In this document: piece after piece, positions 1-12,108 of the stretch
Layout: every line of letters begins with the position of its first letter
Position numbering within the stretch: the first letter of the stretch is position 1
Origin: Trissonchulus latispiculum
Lineage: Eukaryota; Nematoda; Enoplea; Enoplida; Ironidae
NCBI GenBank assembly: GCA_030248195.1
Contig: JASAND010010747.1
Span: 62,001 to 126,000 of the forward strand
Direction of reading: 5' to 3'
Length of the DNA stretch: 64,000 nt
Position numbers and translations under genes: made by a program
Notes under the pieces: model-generated
What the model was told of the DNA's origin: nothing
Seen by the model: the letters and a program-made list of their open reading frames with translations, nothing else
The model's database searches: none

Positions 1-753
1 GTTAGGGGGTGGGGGGAACCCCCTGAACGACAAATTTTGTGCCAAACGAGACAAGTGCCATCAAAGTTTACTTACTTATTTTACTTTATGTCAGCCACAT
101 AATTAAGCAGTCATGTTTGCTTAGCTGAGTATATAATCCTGTTTAGTGTGTGTATATTAGTGTTCGAAAGATCGACCTCTCATTAATTTTCGCAAAACGT
201 CAAGTTTTCAAGTTGCTAATTTTTCCAAAACTACGATGAATTGACTCGCTTTAGACCAAGAATCGTATCTTAACTTAAGTTAAAATAAAAATTTGGAAAG
301 TTGCATTAATTTTTGTAAATCAATATATATTATATATACTATATAAATATATATAGCTTTCCATTGTTGGCTTCCTGAATATCTTTTCTTCAAAGACTTA
401 GAATGCGCACTACAATAAGACTGCTATTACGCCTATTGAGAATTAACATAATAAACACAAGGCAATTAGAAACACACTACAATTCTATTTAAAACCGTTT
501 GAGAGCCACTTATGTTTTAAATAGAAAAGAAAGCGTAGTAGATATGGGATGCAAACAGCTGACGTTTCTAAGTAGATATTGTTGAGTCCCTTATTCACTA
601 TTGTTAATTCTGATTAGAACGCATTTATCAAAAAGTGTAGTCTAATTAAATTTCGCAGTACCTCCAAAGCTGCTCGACGAAATCTCATTAAAAATATTTT
701 ACGTTCTAATTATTTGAGTCCATTTTCTCGCCAGTTTTAAATTGACAGACCCA
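1..753. other. AT-rich flank, no gene seen
   Basis: No open frame or recognisable RNA gene is seen in this stretch. It is AT-rich sequence lying outside the left LTR. The first 25 bases are G- and C-rich, the rest is ordinary. It does not match the sequence that borders the right LTR, so it is treated as the flank of the LTR element. Confidence 0.5.
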
Positions 754-2189
754 ATAACCTCATTTGCATATTTACCGAATTGAGCCTAAACCTAGATTGC
801 CTACGTAACCATGTATTCACAACTTCCAGACACGCGTACAAGGCTTGTAAACTGAAACTACATTACTTATTACTATTTTTCCTGCATACTGTAGGAATCC
901 TAGTACAATTTTGGATACTTCACATAGGCCATGCATACAGGTAATCATTAAACATCTGAACGGTCATTTGCCTAAGTATGATTAAAGTTATATCATACAA
1001 ACTGCAGCATTTATACACATCTTAAGCCAACTAATACTGAACTTGGTAATCACACTCACTGACTAAACAACACTTACGTAACCTCTGTACAATATTTAGA
1101 TTACGAAATAGGTAAGCATTAATCATAGGAACCAATATACAATGTCATTCATACAGTCTCATACATACACACACAGACACACGATTTCTTAGGTAGTTAC
1201 TTATCTAATTAATCCTAAAGATAAACATGATTTAAAGACAATCTAAATAAAACCTAAGTTTAGTTTTTTACTAAGTAATCTACGCTCCTAGCTATTATTT
1301 TAAACGCACCCTTGAAACGTAATTATTAACTACTGAATTAACGGAATTTAACGAGAATTTTGTTGCGAGTTTTAGGATTCTAAAACTCGACTTATAGCGC
1401 AGAAATTTGGTAACTTTTTGAGAATTTTGAGCTGTGGAAAGCCGTGTGAGTAATGATTGCTTAGCAATTATTACTAAACAAAACTACTATTACTAAACAA
1501 GACTACTAACAACAGTTAATTTAACTACTGGGGAAAGCCGGTCATTCCCCATGAAATGGTTAATAATAATTGCTTATAAAGAATAAGAGATTATTTTGGA
1601 ATTTTGCTTTAAAACTTGTTCGTGCGTTTTTTATGACCTATTATTTTTAGTTACCGACCTACAACAAACAATTACCAATTACAAACAGTGATTTTAAGGC
1701 TTAACAAAGCCTGAGATTAAAACCATATGGCCGGCAACTCCTAGTTGCCGGCTGTGGGGTAAATGTTTCTATGAGTTAGCTTAATAAAATTAGGGTCGTA
1801 GCAAAAGGACCCTCTAGCTCAAACTTAAGGGTTGGGTTCCCACTCAAATATTCCGTATTCTATTTTAAAAACCCCGAATTTAGGCCAAAAGGGCCTTGTT
1901 AAAAAATTGGTAAAAGTTGGTCGTGGCTTGACCAAAAGTGCAAATGAAAGAATAATGAAATAAAACAGAATAATGAAAGGCGGAGGTCAGCAAACCTCGA
2001 TATACAGAGAGTGTCGGATAGAAAAACAGAAAAACAGAAACAGGGGCAATTCTCAAGACCTCCATCGATCAGGAGGGGTTTACATGAGCTGCCCCTTTTA
2101 TGAAATAATAAAATAATAATAGTAATAATAGTACTAAATAAAGTAAAATAAAAGTGGCTCAAGGCCCATACATGCTAGAGAACTAAAAA

Positions 2190-2480
2190 ATTGGCCTCAG
2201 GCCCAATATATTAAAAAGGGGCTCGCTGGCCCAAAAGTACACATAAAAATTGGCCCATTGGCCTTAAAAATGTATATAAAAAATGACCCGAAGGCCCTAA
2301 TAGTCATATAATAAAAAAATGGCCCAAGGCCTAAAATTGCAGAAAAATGGCCAAAATGGCCGTTAAGTCCTAGGCTTTTGTTTCTCAATTCTTGGCCAGG
2401 TATAGAAGACCTATTTGGCCCTAGTTGGTAAGCGTTCTTTGTGTGTCTCAATTTCTTTTCTGGCCCGAAGGCCAGAAAAG
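2190..2480. repeat. Cluster of GGCC inverted repeats in the LTR
   Basis: At least eight short inverted repeats centred on GGCC lie about 30-40 bp apart. Examples are TTGGCCCATTGGCC, ATGGCCAAAATGGCC and CTGGCCCGAAGGCCAG. The same cluster is present in the right LTR at about 22700-22990. It could be a set of protein-binding sites or local hairpins in the LTR transcript; the sequence does not show which. An open frame crosses it on the minus strand (2571-2197), but nothing in its composition suggests a real protein. Confidence 0.5.
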
Positions 2481-2749
2481 TACTACTATTTTCTCCTAAC
2501 CGGGGGAATGCGCTGTAACTCCCATGCAGTGTCAACTGCACTGGAGAGCGCATTAGGGGAGGGGGAAGCAACCGCTGTCGGTTGCTCTCAAACGAACACT
2601 GATTGTGATAAAAATTTTGGGACCGAGCTGACAGTTTTGCTGACAGCTCGGTGACAGGTCATTAGCGAAAGTTGGGCGGAATTTTGCTTTGTCTTTAAGG
2701 CAAAGCTTCTAGAAGGTTCTAGAACTTTCTAGAAGCTTGCCACCTTTTG

Positions 2750-3690
2750 GTATAAACATAAAACGTAATCTTATAGACATAAAAAGTAATCTTATAAAAC
2801 ATTTTCGCTTATAACTTTCTCATTTTTGGGAGTTGAACAGTCGGGTTTGGATTTTTGGAATCGGGATCAAATTCTCTTTCATATAAGCCCAAGTCATGTT
2901 TCGACCAAAAATTGTGAAATTTAACTAAATATTAACTAAATATTACATATTATTTCTAATTAACCCTACCTAACTACGTATTTAGCTATTTCGTGCCTAA
3001 TATTGAACCATCTTCCAAAACTTCGTGAAATTTCACAACTTTATTGAATTATTACACAAGATGCATAATTTTCTATGACTTAAAAAATTATATCACAGTA
3101 ATCTACGTACCTATCTACTTATACTTAGCTACTTACATTAATATTCTTATTATTATTAAAGGAGATAAGCCCCCTCTAAGTCCAATGACTTGGGCTAATA
3201 CTACTATTTTTATTTCCCTTTCTTTGTTGGCCTTATCCTCGGCCAAAAGTTCAGGTGAGGACAACTGCTAGGCCTTGGAAGAAAGAGGCCCAGCAGAGAA
3301 AGAGGAAAGGAAAACGACACCTGACTGAGGTGTAGTCTGGGAGGTAGACAACCTCCCAGACAATAAAAAAGGAAAAAGGTTTGCCTTAACTTTTAGGCAA
3401 AGAAAACCAATTTTAGTACACTCCTTTTTGGAGTGATAAGATTACGACAAAAAAAGTAATCTTATAAAACATTTTCGCTTATAACTTTCTCATTTTTAGG
3501 AGTTGAAAAGTCGGGTTTGGATTTTTGGAATCGGTATCAAAGTCTCTTTCATATAGGCTCAAGTCATGTTTCGACCAAAATTGTACAATTTAACAAATAT
3601 TAACTAAATATTACATATTATTGCTAATTAACCCTACCTCACTACGTATTTAGCTATCCCGTGCCTAATATTGAACCATCTTCCAATATT
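2750..3690. repeat. Internal duplication in left LTR
   Basis: Two copies of a block of about 250 bp lie at about 2765-3015 and 3440-3690, separated by about 420 bp. Both include a block on an H-H pattern of AAAACATTTTCGCTTATAAC and end in ACCATCTTCCAA. The right LTR has a single copy, so this is a secondary change in the left LTR. Confidence 0.7.
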
Positions 3691-4319
3691 TGTTGTTTTA
3701 GGTGCAATTTTCCATTTTATAGACAATTTTACGACTAAATTTCGGCTTAATTAAGCGCATAAACCTCATGTTTTGGGTTTATGACTTCCTGCTAACTAGT
3801 AAGCGAACACTAGTGATTGTACTACTTTACGGAGAAGGTTGTACTTGACTCAGATTATGGACGACACTCACTAATTCATGTAAGTTTAGTTTAGATGTCG
3901 ATTTTTATCTTCGTGTAGCAGTAACAACTCCACTTACTAAAGGGATTAAGACCGAAATGCCCCTTTTATTACAATTACTGGATTAGTATTGTTAATAAGC
4001 CACACGTTAGTAGAACTTAATTAAGCTTAAAATCATAATTAAGGCTAGGATTTATGCCCTAATTGAGTATAAACCTTGGACCCTATTTATGAATTTCTTG
4101 ATTTTTTTGAATACTGGCAACTCTTGACTAGACAAACATAAAATAATCTATACATTCACTGCTTGGACATTATTTAATAAATGCATTCCACGTCGATGAT
4201 CTTCGCTCTTCTTCACAGATCCATGGCATAAGAATTCTTCCTTGCAGATTGATTAACTCGGACTACTTTTAGACCAATTTTGGTTATTTTCAGAGTCTTA
4301 TTTTATTAATTCCATTACA

Positions 4320-6022
4320 ACCTCCACAAATAAAATGGTTAGGTTTTTAACTAAGGGGAAGGACCAAATTGTTCCACAAATAAAAACCTTCGACCCAATA
4401 AAAACGTTGCTCAATTCATCTTGTATATACATTTCATTTCTCATACACAATCAAGAATTACTGACTTCTGTTGCAAGAAGGACGGATAAAGATTATGATA
4501 AGAATTACTGCGTACATTGCGTTCCAAACTACTAATCTTATCTAACTCATAAACTACGATCAATTACTAACAATTACTTCTTACTTACTTATTAGCTTCT
4601 TTATTTATAACCTCTAATAATTAATATCTATACAGTTCTTTTCAGGTGGGGTCGACCTTCTATGGGTCAGTTCCACAACCACCGTCACTTCTACTTCATT
4701 CTCTAGACACTGTACAGTTCCATGCAATTCACGTTGATCGGAGTAACAACCCGACTTCTCTTAATATCTGGGTAACAACCAGATAAATTAGGATCGGGGT
4801 AACAACCCGATCGTTTACTATCTTTACGAGATTTCCTTGTCCCTTTGAAGGTTCTAGACAAAATACCAGCTACATCTTTAATGACTTCCGTTTCACTTAT
4901 TCATACTGACATTACTTTGCACATAATTATTCAATAATTATCATAATTCCAATAGCTATAATAATCACACGCAGTTCTACTACTAACTCATCTTTTGAAC
5001 ATCCAGAACTTAACATCACAGAAAACTAATGCTTTTCACGACTCAAATTCGAAAATAGATAACTTGAAATATCATTTCGTTAATCAATTCTTCGCATATT
5101 CTAAACTGTCTTCTTTTTCTCTCTATATTACCCATCAACTCTACTCTCGATTAGTAACTGGTAACATTACACATTACATTATATGAACACACACAAAAAC
5201 ACAAATTAGCTAAACAGATACTTCCTTCGTCAATTCTACTAATTCCCATGAATTCAAAACTTCTTAGAGAACTGTTTCTATCTTTTAGAACGAATATAAC
5301 TAAACCGTTTGGATAAGCGAAGATCAGTTTCTCAAAACTTGTCACAAGCAATTAATAAGTGTACATGTTAAGAATGGAAGAAAACTACATTAATATGATA
5401 AAAACTAGCTAATAATACCCAAATATACATATTCACTAAACCTATACACAGTGCAAAACTTCTTAGCTAATAACCGTTTAGTGAACCTACGTAAACAATG
5501 ATAACTATACAACAATTACAGGATAGCGATTAAGTATAATATATAGAGTAAATACACTACAATAATAGCCATCATTAAATAATAATAAATAGTTATTTTT
5601 TGGTAGGTTTTCTAATTATTAAATCACAAACGCTGTTTCATGTTTTATATTTCTCTTTTGCCAGATTCTTTCCGTTCACCCATTAACAATTAATATAATA
5701 TAACAATTACAATTGCCCATACATTCAGTAAAATATACATATAACTAAACTATACAGTACTAATCAATCAGTTCAATCAATAATCATAAAACCAATCAAT
5801 AATCATAAAACCATATTTTTGTAGTAATTTTCTGATATCTCCAAAATGTACAAAAGAAACTTTCTATATGTAATATTTACAAAACAGTCACAATACAACC
5901 TGGATACAAATAAACAGATACAAACATAGAATGATCCCTACGTAATATTTTTGGCTTTTACGATTAAATATTTTTTGCATCTTTCTAAATATTTTTCTTT
6001 TTAAACTTTTTTATACTTTTTC
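4320..6022 (-). other. 3' untranslated part of the LTR element
   Basis: No credible ORF lies between the last coding region (ending 6023 on the minus strand) and the 3' LTR. The only structure noticed is a group of three loop-conserved hairpins at 4738-4812, described separately. The remainder is AT-rich. Confidence 0.5.
4738..4812 (-). repeat. TTGTTAC-loop hairpins, 3' UTR cluster (three)
   Basis: Three small hairpins follow one another. TCGG/CCGA lies at 4738-4754, ATCTGG/CCAGAT at 4766-4784 and GATCGGG/CCCGATC at 4792-4812. On the element's sense (minus) strand the last two close a 7-base loop TTGTTAC. Their stems differ in sequence and length but pair perfectly, so the fold rather than the stem sequence is kept. 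They belong to a family found in each large non-coding gap of the element. Confidence 0.75.
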
Positions 6023-7022
6023 TCACACTTTATACAAAATCAGCCAGTCATACTGGGGGACTTTACTGACCATACGGGGCATACGTGAGGATCTCCTGCA
6101 GATAATCCTCCATATCTTCTTCCGGAAGAGGGGATTCAAGTTCACGCTGACGGGACTCATCAGCGGATTCTCGAATAGTGCGGGCCTTTTCATGGGCGAT
6201 TGACTTGAGTTCGCCAATTTGTCTCCAATACTCGATATAATACCTGTGTCGAGACAGCTGTCAAGGGCCTTTAATTCCCTCTGGATATAAGCGGGTACAT
6301 TGTCCCGCCATTCCTCTGGTAGGAGAGGAACCTTGATGTCTAACGGAGGGAGGGGGTCCAGATCCGGATCCTGATCATCAGAGGCGGCTCTGTTCTGGTT
6401 GAGGCCGAGGGCGGCCTCGAGTCGAAGCAGAAGCGAGTCGTCGGATGAATCCTCTTGTGTTTCTTCCGGGGGAGGAGGGGGGAGATTGGTGGCGTACTCC
6501 CTCATCCATTCAGGGGCGTTTGGCGGGACGATGACTTCAACGTTAGCGGGGATTCGGGGGTTGCTGTAGTATGGGTGGGAAGGCAGGACGAATTCTTCTC
6601 CCTCGGGTTGTCCGTCCGGCGAAGATCTGCCTTCAATCGCATCCTCTGCAGGTTCCGAGGAATTCCTTTCTTCATTGTTCCTATCCTCCCCGACAGAAAA
6701 GGCTGAGATTTCCGACTGGGGGGGAGGAAGGCCGTTCCTCAGAGAAATGATTGTTGGCTGTGGCAAACGTAGGGTAGGGTGGCTCCGGGCCATAAGGCGA
6801 AGGGGGGAAGAGGGGAACCGTGACCTGGAGTTGTGAATTGTTTATCAATTGTATCATTTCCTGTCTCAACTCCTCAAGGCAATTGATGAAAAGGGCGATG
6901 TCCGCCACGGTCATTGATTCTTTGTTGACCATTTTTAGGAAAGTCCTGAAGGCGGCCTGAATTTGGTCATGGGGAGTCATACCAGTGTGAATTATTTCGG
7001 TCAGTTTAAGCGTCATTTTCAT
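6023..7022 (-). CDS. Proline-rich acidic protein, frameshifted, last ORF of the element
   Basis: This coding region begins with ATG at 7022 and runs to about 6690 in one frame. It continues from 6793 to 6023 in another, so one frameshift or splice joins the parts. Just upstream the minus strand has a TTTCAG splice-acceptor-like sequence directly before the ATG. The N-terminal part is helical and hydrophilic. The middle is rich in Pro, Glu and Ser (a run of six prolines near residue 104 of the second frame; tyrosine-proline motifs such as EPPYP). The C-terminus is basic. I do not recognise a family. Composition recalls a matrix or linker region of a structural polyprotein, but that is inference only. 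Confidence 0.5.
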
Positions 7023-7706
7023 CTGAAATTACAAAAGTGTACGGCTAACTTCACGATAAATTCATATTTTGTTATTTTCATTTGAATTTCTAAATGTAAG
7101 GCTAAATTCATGAACGGTCAAACTAAATTATTTTCAAATTATTACTTCTGTGTATAGGCCCACGGTCGGACTAGCTAATTGTCATCATCATTCAAAATTG
7201 AGCGCGCACAGGCAGTTGGGGTTAATCTTTTGTTGAGGTTGGTCGGGCGTCTCCTTTGTAATCGCTTTACGCTCCGCCTCTTTTTGCGATTAGGCGCCTT
7301 TTCAGTTAGTGTGCGCCTCATTTACTTCGGATTTTGGGCGGGATCCTTTGTGCCATCTGTCTCTAGGATTTACAGTCGGGTTTGTTCTTTTATATTCTTT
7401 TCTTTGAAATTGTAGTCTGGTGCCTGTGCATTACTGTAAATTTATACGGTGCTGTTATTTTCTTCGATAACTTTTGTACGATTTAAAAGTAAACTTGCGT
7501 CACTTTTTAGTTTTCGCCTTTTAGTTTCGTAGTTGGTCAGGGTAATTTGGAGCGAGTTGAATCTGGCCTGCACACACTCTGTCGAATCGTTGCAATCTTT
7601 TAATCCTTCTCCGGAAATTCGCTTGTCGGGGGTCACGCTCTCAGAGCGTACTTTCTACAAGTCTATTTCTGTGATTTAAATTTCGTTTGTTCAGAGATCG
7701 TTTAGT
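7023..7706 (-). other. Gap between ORFs, one doubtful small ORF
   Basis: A minus-strand frame at 7636-7442 (64 codons, no ATG at its start) is hydrophilic and has no recognisable motif. It is not counted as a gene. The stretch 7040-7150 is AT-rich. The stretch 7190-7400 is GC-richer and could be a decayed exon. Confidence 0.3.
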
Positions 7707-8246
7707 TCAAATCTCTACACCAGGGAAGGGGCGGAGGGAGTTTTCGAATTGGATTTTGGATCGTCGGAGTTGTATCCCGGCGACATCTGACTTCACGTTG
7801 AGCCCAGGGTACATCAAGGAAGGAGAGTATTCCTCCTTGTCTGGCATCATGGCCAGGAGATGGAGGGACCCGCAGGTTTCCGGTAGGTGGTGAGGGTGCT
7901 GATTTAAATCAGGGGTTGCAGTGTAAGTTCCCAAACGATGGGTAACTTTAACTGGGCAGTTTGTGCTAGCCCGTTTGTCTCCGGGTCCAGCAAAAGGGAC
8001 ACCGCACTGTAGGCAGATATCCTCTTTGATTTGACGGGGGGCCACAGTTAAGGACCGGAATCCCTGGAAAGGGACAATGGGACTCGGCACAGGGGCTCTA
8101 TGCCTAATTGGTTGACCAACCAAAACGGGGGTAGGGACACAGGTTCCCGGGATAATCATGGGATTTCTAGATGAGGGGTTTTGAGAAGTCGGCGTCAGTG
8201 GAGAATATGACCTGGGACTGACGCTCGTTGTATGATCGTTGTCCAT
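7707..8246 (-). CDS. Unknown protein with a short Cys motif
   Basis: An ATG-initiated frame of 179 codons. A TTTCAG acceptor-like site lies about 20 bases upstream at about 8266-8271, which suggests a spliced message. The N-terminal half is Pro/Ser/Thr-rich and likely disordered. The middle has CLQCGVPF followed about 12 residues later by another Cys (TNCP), which could be a minimal zinc site. No family is recognised. It sits directly downstream of a cluster of loop-conserved hairpins (8332-8514). Confidence 0.5.
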   Translation of the reverse strand: MDNDHTTSVSPRSYSPLTPTSQNPSSRNPMIIPGTCVPTPVLVGQPIRHRAPVPSPIVPFQGFRSLTVAPRQIKEDICLQCGVPFAGPGDKRASTNCPVKVTHRLGTYTATPDLNQHPHHLPETCGSLHLLAMMPDKEEYSPSLMYPGLNVKSDVAGIQLRRSKIQFENSLRPFPGVEI

Positions 8247-8331
8247 CTGCGGCTGGTGATGTTTCTCTGAAATTTATATAGTTAAATCAGCATGCTAAGA
8301 TGGTACATTTATTCTGGGTGCCGTGTATGCG

Positions 8332-8514
8332 TTCAGAGTAACAATCTGAGTGCATTATCCTCATTTGGATAACAATCCATAGAGTTTAGTAACAGGAGTA
8401 GTATGACTGGTGATAAAATGAATGAGGTAACCAACTCATTCTAAACAGCTGTAGATGGGGATAACAACCCCAAATTATACAAGGTTTCCATATTCTATGG
8501 GAATGACAATCCCA
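8332..8514 (-). repeat. TTGTTAY-loop hairpins, cluster before the 8246 ORF (five)
   Basis: Five hairpins lie in 183 bp. Stems are TTCAGA/TCTGAG (8332-8350), TGGA/TCCA (8366-8379), GAATGAG/CTCATTC (8420-8441), TGGGG/CCCCA (8456-8472) and TGGGA/TCCCA (8498-8514). Sense-strand loops are TTGTTAC, TTGTTA, TTGGTTAC, TTGTTAT and TTGTCAT. The stems share no sequence with each other, yet nearly all pair perfectly. The cluster ends 86 bases upstream of the start codon at 8246. Confidence 0.8.
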
Positions 8515-8643
8515 ATTTCCGATGACATTCTCTATCTGGAATTTTATAAAACTCTGATTAATAGAATAAGTATGTAAGAAAAATGTATGTTACATGGGTA
8601 TATAACACATAGTAAAACATGTAACATTCAACATTCATGCAAT

Positions 8644-8789
<146 letters not shown>

Positions 8790-8814
8790 CTTTTTTACGG
8801 TTATATGGGGACTT

Positions 8815-8925
8815 TAGTGATATAAAACTAGTCTATGTGGGGACATTTTTTTCTATGTGGGGATTTCCTTCTAGTCTATGTGGGGACAGTGTTTAAAAAT
8901 TAGGCTATGTGGGGACCAAAACACA
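8815..8925. repeat. Short direct repeat of a TATGTGGGGAC motif
   Basis: The motif TCTATGTGGGGA recurs four times in about 90 bp (with CTATGTGGGG variants) between two AT microsatellites. It looks like a decayed minisatellite. No coding potential is seen. Confidence 0.6.
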
Positions 8926-8961
8926 AAATTAATTAACTAATAACTCTACACCTATGAATAA

Positions 8962-9007
<46 letters not shown>

Positions 9008-9029
9008 AACATTTAAGACAGTCACAGCC

Positions 9030-9641
9030 TCAGTCCTGGCTGACACCTTTTACAGGGGGGAGGATTACTTCGGTCGTTCCGTCGCTCAGGGGGCCCGAGA
9101 GACAGGACCATAAGGTTAGGGACTGGGGGAGAATCCCCTTTCTGATCAGGACGTGATGGTGGCGTTTGACTGGAGCAGCAGGCATTTGACGGGGCCGCTG
9201 GTAGGGTTTGCCGCGCCACTGTCGGTTATCATGGCGGCGAGGAGAATAACTTCTCAGCTTTGAGGAATTGGACTCAGAGGGTGCACCTCGGGGTGCACAG
9301 CGGGGGGAGGAGGAGGAGCTTGATGAGGGGGGTGATGGGTGCCGCGGTCGGAAAATAGGGCAATCCTTGTGCGGCCTCTTTTCCCGGTAGGCAGTGCAAT
9401 TCTGCCTTTTCACGTCGAGCACCATGAGTGCCTCGCGGACTCGCGCATAGTTCTTGGAGCACAGCACATAGGTTTGCCCGTTGGGGATGGCGACGGGGTC
9501 TTGTGGACGGAAATGTGTTCCGTCTGAGCGAAGGGTGTAACAACCCCAGGTTAAGGCTGCCCAGCCTGGATGATCCTTCATGATTTTGGTGGGATCTTCA
9601 GCGACCGGGACATATACGAGCGTAGGCAGGGCTCGAACCAT
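9030..9641 (-). CDS. Unknown basic protein downstream of NADAR gene
   Basis: An ATG-initiated frame of 203 codons starts 82 bases after the NADAR stop codon at 9723. The first about 100 residues look folded, with several Trp, Tyr and Cys. They are followed by a serine run and an Arg/His/Pro-rich tail typical of a nucleic-acid-binding disordered region. I do not recognise a family. It may be a separate cistron, or the continuation of the NADAR protein through a frame change. Confidence 0.5.
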   Translation of the reverse strand: MVRALPTLVYVPVAEDPTKIMKDHPGWAALTWGCYTLRSDGTHFRPQDPVAIPNGQTYVLCSKNYARVREALMVLDVKRQNCTAYREKRPHKDCPIFRPRHPSPPSSSSSSSPRCAPRGAPSESNSSKLRSYSPRRHDNRQWRGKPYQRPRQMPAAPVKRHHHVLIRKGILPQSLTLWSCLSGPLSDGTTEVILPPVKGVSQD

Positions 9642-10357
9642 CGGGAACGGCTCCTGATAAGCTGAAGGTGAGGTCTGGGAAAGAACCTCGGAGACCTTGT
9701 TGGCCTCTGCCTGATAGACAGCTCAAACGTCCAGATCCTTTTTGATCTCTCGCACAATACTAATCTCCGGAATAACGAAAATTTTCGCTAGGATGGGAGA
9801 TCTAATCGCGTTGACCTCACGGAGGCATCGCGCAGGAGTGGCCAGATGGATCGGAAGGAGAAGCGGGTCATTACAACCGCTCATCTCCTTTACAATGTCA
9901 ATGATCTGATTGCTGCGGAGTGTGCAACCTCCGATTATAACCACACGAGGGTTAGCAGGATAGAGGCCCTCGGGATCTTTGAGATAGACCCTATAGAATT
10001 CTAGGGTCTGGCCTATGATATTGGCGGCCTGTTTATCACTGACCGTCTGGATAACACGCTGATCAGCTTGCTCTTTGGAAGAGCTAAACTCTTCACACCT
10101 GAGGTCGAATAATTCTTCCCCGACGCCCCAGAAATGATCGTGGGTGTCTTCCATTAGCCTTCGATTATCAGTGGCCATAAGCTTATCCTTAAAATAAGGA
10201 ATGCTGAATTTCGACAACAAAACACTGGCCATTACCAAGGCTTTGAAAGGCTGATGGGAGTGTGGGTAGGGCAGGAGGCGACTCAGTTGAATCTCCTCCC
10301 TGCCTATCCTCTTGACCACGCATGGGCAATGCCTGCACAACTCCTGCACATGTGCAG

Positions 10358-10980
10358 GCTAGGAAAAATTTACCCCCGCGCAGTGCGCAGCAAAAATTTT
10401 ACCCCCGCGCAGTAAAATTTTTACCCCGCGCAGGAAAGCGTCTCAAGATTTTACCCCGCGCAACAAATTTTTTACCCCCGCGCAACAAAGCGCATCAAAC
10501 TTTTGTCCCGCGCAAAAAATCTTTATCGCCGGCCCCGCGCAGCAAACTTTTTACCCCCGCGCAACAAAGCACGTTAGAACTATCCCGTACAACGAAAGTT
10601 CTAACTCTCGCGGCAAATTTTACCCCCGCGCAGTAAAATTTTTACCCCGAGCAGGAAAGTGCCTCAATATTTTGTCCCGCGCAGCAAATTTTTACCCCCG
10701 CGCAGCAAAGCACATGAAGGTTTTGTCCCGCACAACAAAATGTTTACCCTCACGCAACAGAGTGCATTAACATTTTTTACCGCGCAACCAAATTTTTTCC
10801 CCGCGCAACAAAATTTTTACCCCCGCGCAACAGAGTGCATTAACATTTTTTCCCGCGCAACTAAATTTTTATCCCGCGCAACAAAATTTTTTCGTACCCC
10901 CGCGCAACAAAGTGCATTAAAGTTTTAAACCATGCACCCAATTTTTACCCCATAAATTTTATCTCCCGCAACAAAATGGT
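10358..10980. repeat. Degenerate minisatellite, TTTTACCCCCGCGCAACAAA-type
   Basis: About 20 imperfect units contain ACCCCCGCGCA(A/G)CAAA, often extended by a stretch like GTGCATTAA. Unit length varies from about 20 to 45 bp. Two long frames on the plus strand (10322-10636, 10659-10928) are by-products of the repeat and are not genes. Confidence 0.85.
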
Positions 10981-11186
10981 CTGAAAATTTATTGGTCGGC
11001 TTCGCTCTTGGCGAAATTTCCATTACATTTATTTTAAACGCTTCGCTCTCGCGTTGACCATTACATTCCTTTGAAAATTTTGCACCAAAACCGAATGAAA
11101 TATAGCTACATTCATAAAATTCCCTAGCTATTTAGTAAAACCAGAGAATGAAAATTTCCGCATTTTGTGAGAGATTCATCAAAATC

Positions 11187-12108
11187 TTAAGGTGGCGCTT
11201 GCATTACCGGGAACGGTTCTCCTGAGTTTATTTTCTAACGAATCTATTTCAAACTTTCAGCATAGGTAGCTGTTGCTAAATGCTAACAATATTTAGAATT
11301 TGAATAATCCAGTGCTTGGCTTGCGACTTACACAAGAGGGATAAGCTGAAATTTTCAAAACGCTGTCGCTCATTAACGGCTGAATGAAATTAGCTCAAAT
11401 TTGGCACAAATGCGTAAATGAACATAACGCAGGGGCAAGCTTTTCAGTTATTCGATTTATGCAGTTTTGAGTATTTTATGAATATTCGAAAACTTTGAAA
11501 GTCAGTATCTCACGGAATATACAATGTAAACAAAAACTAAAAACATTGCCCCTGCGTACCCGTCAAATAAACTTGCATGCAATATTTGAGCGAGTTTGGT
11601 CCCAGCATTTATGAGAAAATCAAAATGAAAAATTTCGCACTAATCACTTCAGTTTTTCGCAAATATTATGGTTTAATAAGTCGCACAGCGTAATTGATAA
11701 AATAATAAACAAATCCAAACAAAAGCAATGTGAAAAGCACTGTAGAATTCATTTCCGGACGATTGGTTTTTACATTAGCATTCGCGTTGGGAATGGTAAA
11801 CGTAACTTTGTCATATATTCAATCGCCTGTAACGTTTGATTGCAACCACGTACAAGAGAGATATGCACATCGTTGTAGGCTTTTTATGCTGTTTCACTTA
11901 GTTCATTCGACGTTGTCGTTTGCAGCTTTAATAAAATTTCGAAATTCTAAGCCATACTGGTAGCTAGCCAAGCACGTGGTCTCCATTGCCGAAATTTTGT
12001 CAGAAGATGCCCTGCCAACCAAAGTACGTTTATTTGGGATTTCTTTAAAATTGAGTTATCGGTCTAAATTCTATATTTATAATCCCGATAATGCAAGCGC
12101 CACCTTAA
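11187..12108. mobile_element. TTAA-flanked element nested in the hAT-like insertion
   Basis: It starts TTAAGGTGGCGCTTGCATTA and ends with its inverse, one mismatch in 20 bases, with TTAA at both edges (11187-11190, 12105-12108). TTAA target duplications are typical of piggyBac-like elements. No transposase frame is evident in the 922 bp. The terminal GGTGG resembles that of the TTAA elements at 60826-63192. Confidence 0.75.

Larger units (their letters stand above)
754..4319 (-). repeat. 3' LTR (left copy)
   Basis: This copy matches 21031-24719 nearly base for base over long blocks. It differs in three places. It lacks about 235 bp present in the right copy at about 21395-21628. It carries an extra block at about 2750-3020. 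It lacks about 160 bp seen at 23264-23425. The extra block duplicates 3435-3690 of the same LTR. Shared landmarks include a perfect hairpin GCCGGCAACT/AGTTGCCGGC near 1731-1753 and a cluster of GGCC inverted repeats at 2190-2480. The internal edge is the sequence CCATTACA at 4319. The outer edge is placed where similarity stops (754), not at a canonical CA end. Confidence 0.85.

Noticed and set aside
692..702. ATATTTTACGT shared with the right flank at 24720 as a target duplication
   Set aside because: It lies about 50 bp outside the LTR edge and is longer than LTR-element duplications; probably chance in AT-rich DNA.
2197..2571. 124-codon minus-strand ORF in the left LTR, also partly open in the right LTR
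   Set aside because: The LTRs are nearly identical, so conservation says nothing. The right copy is shortened by substitutions, and composition follows the GGCC repeats.
10322..10928. Two plus-strand ORFs of about 100 codons
   Set aside because: They are direct translations of the C-rich minisatellite.
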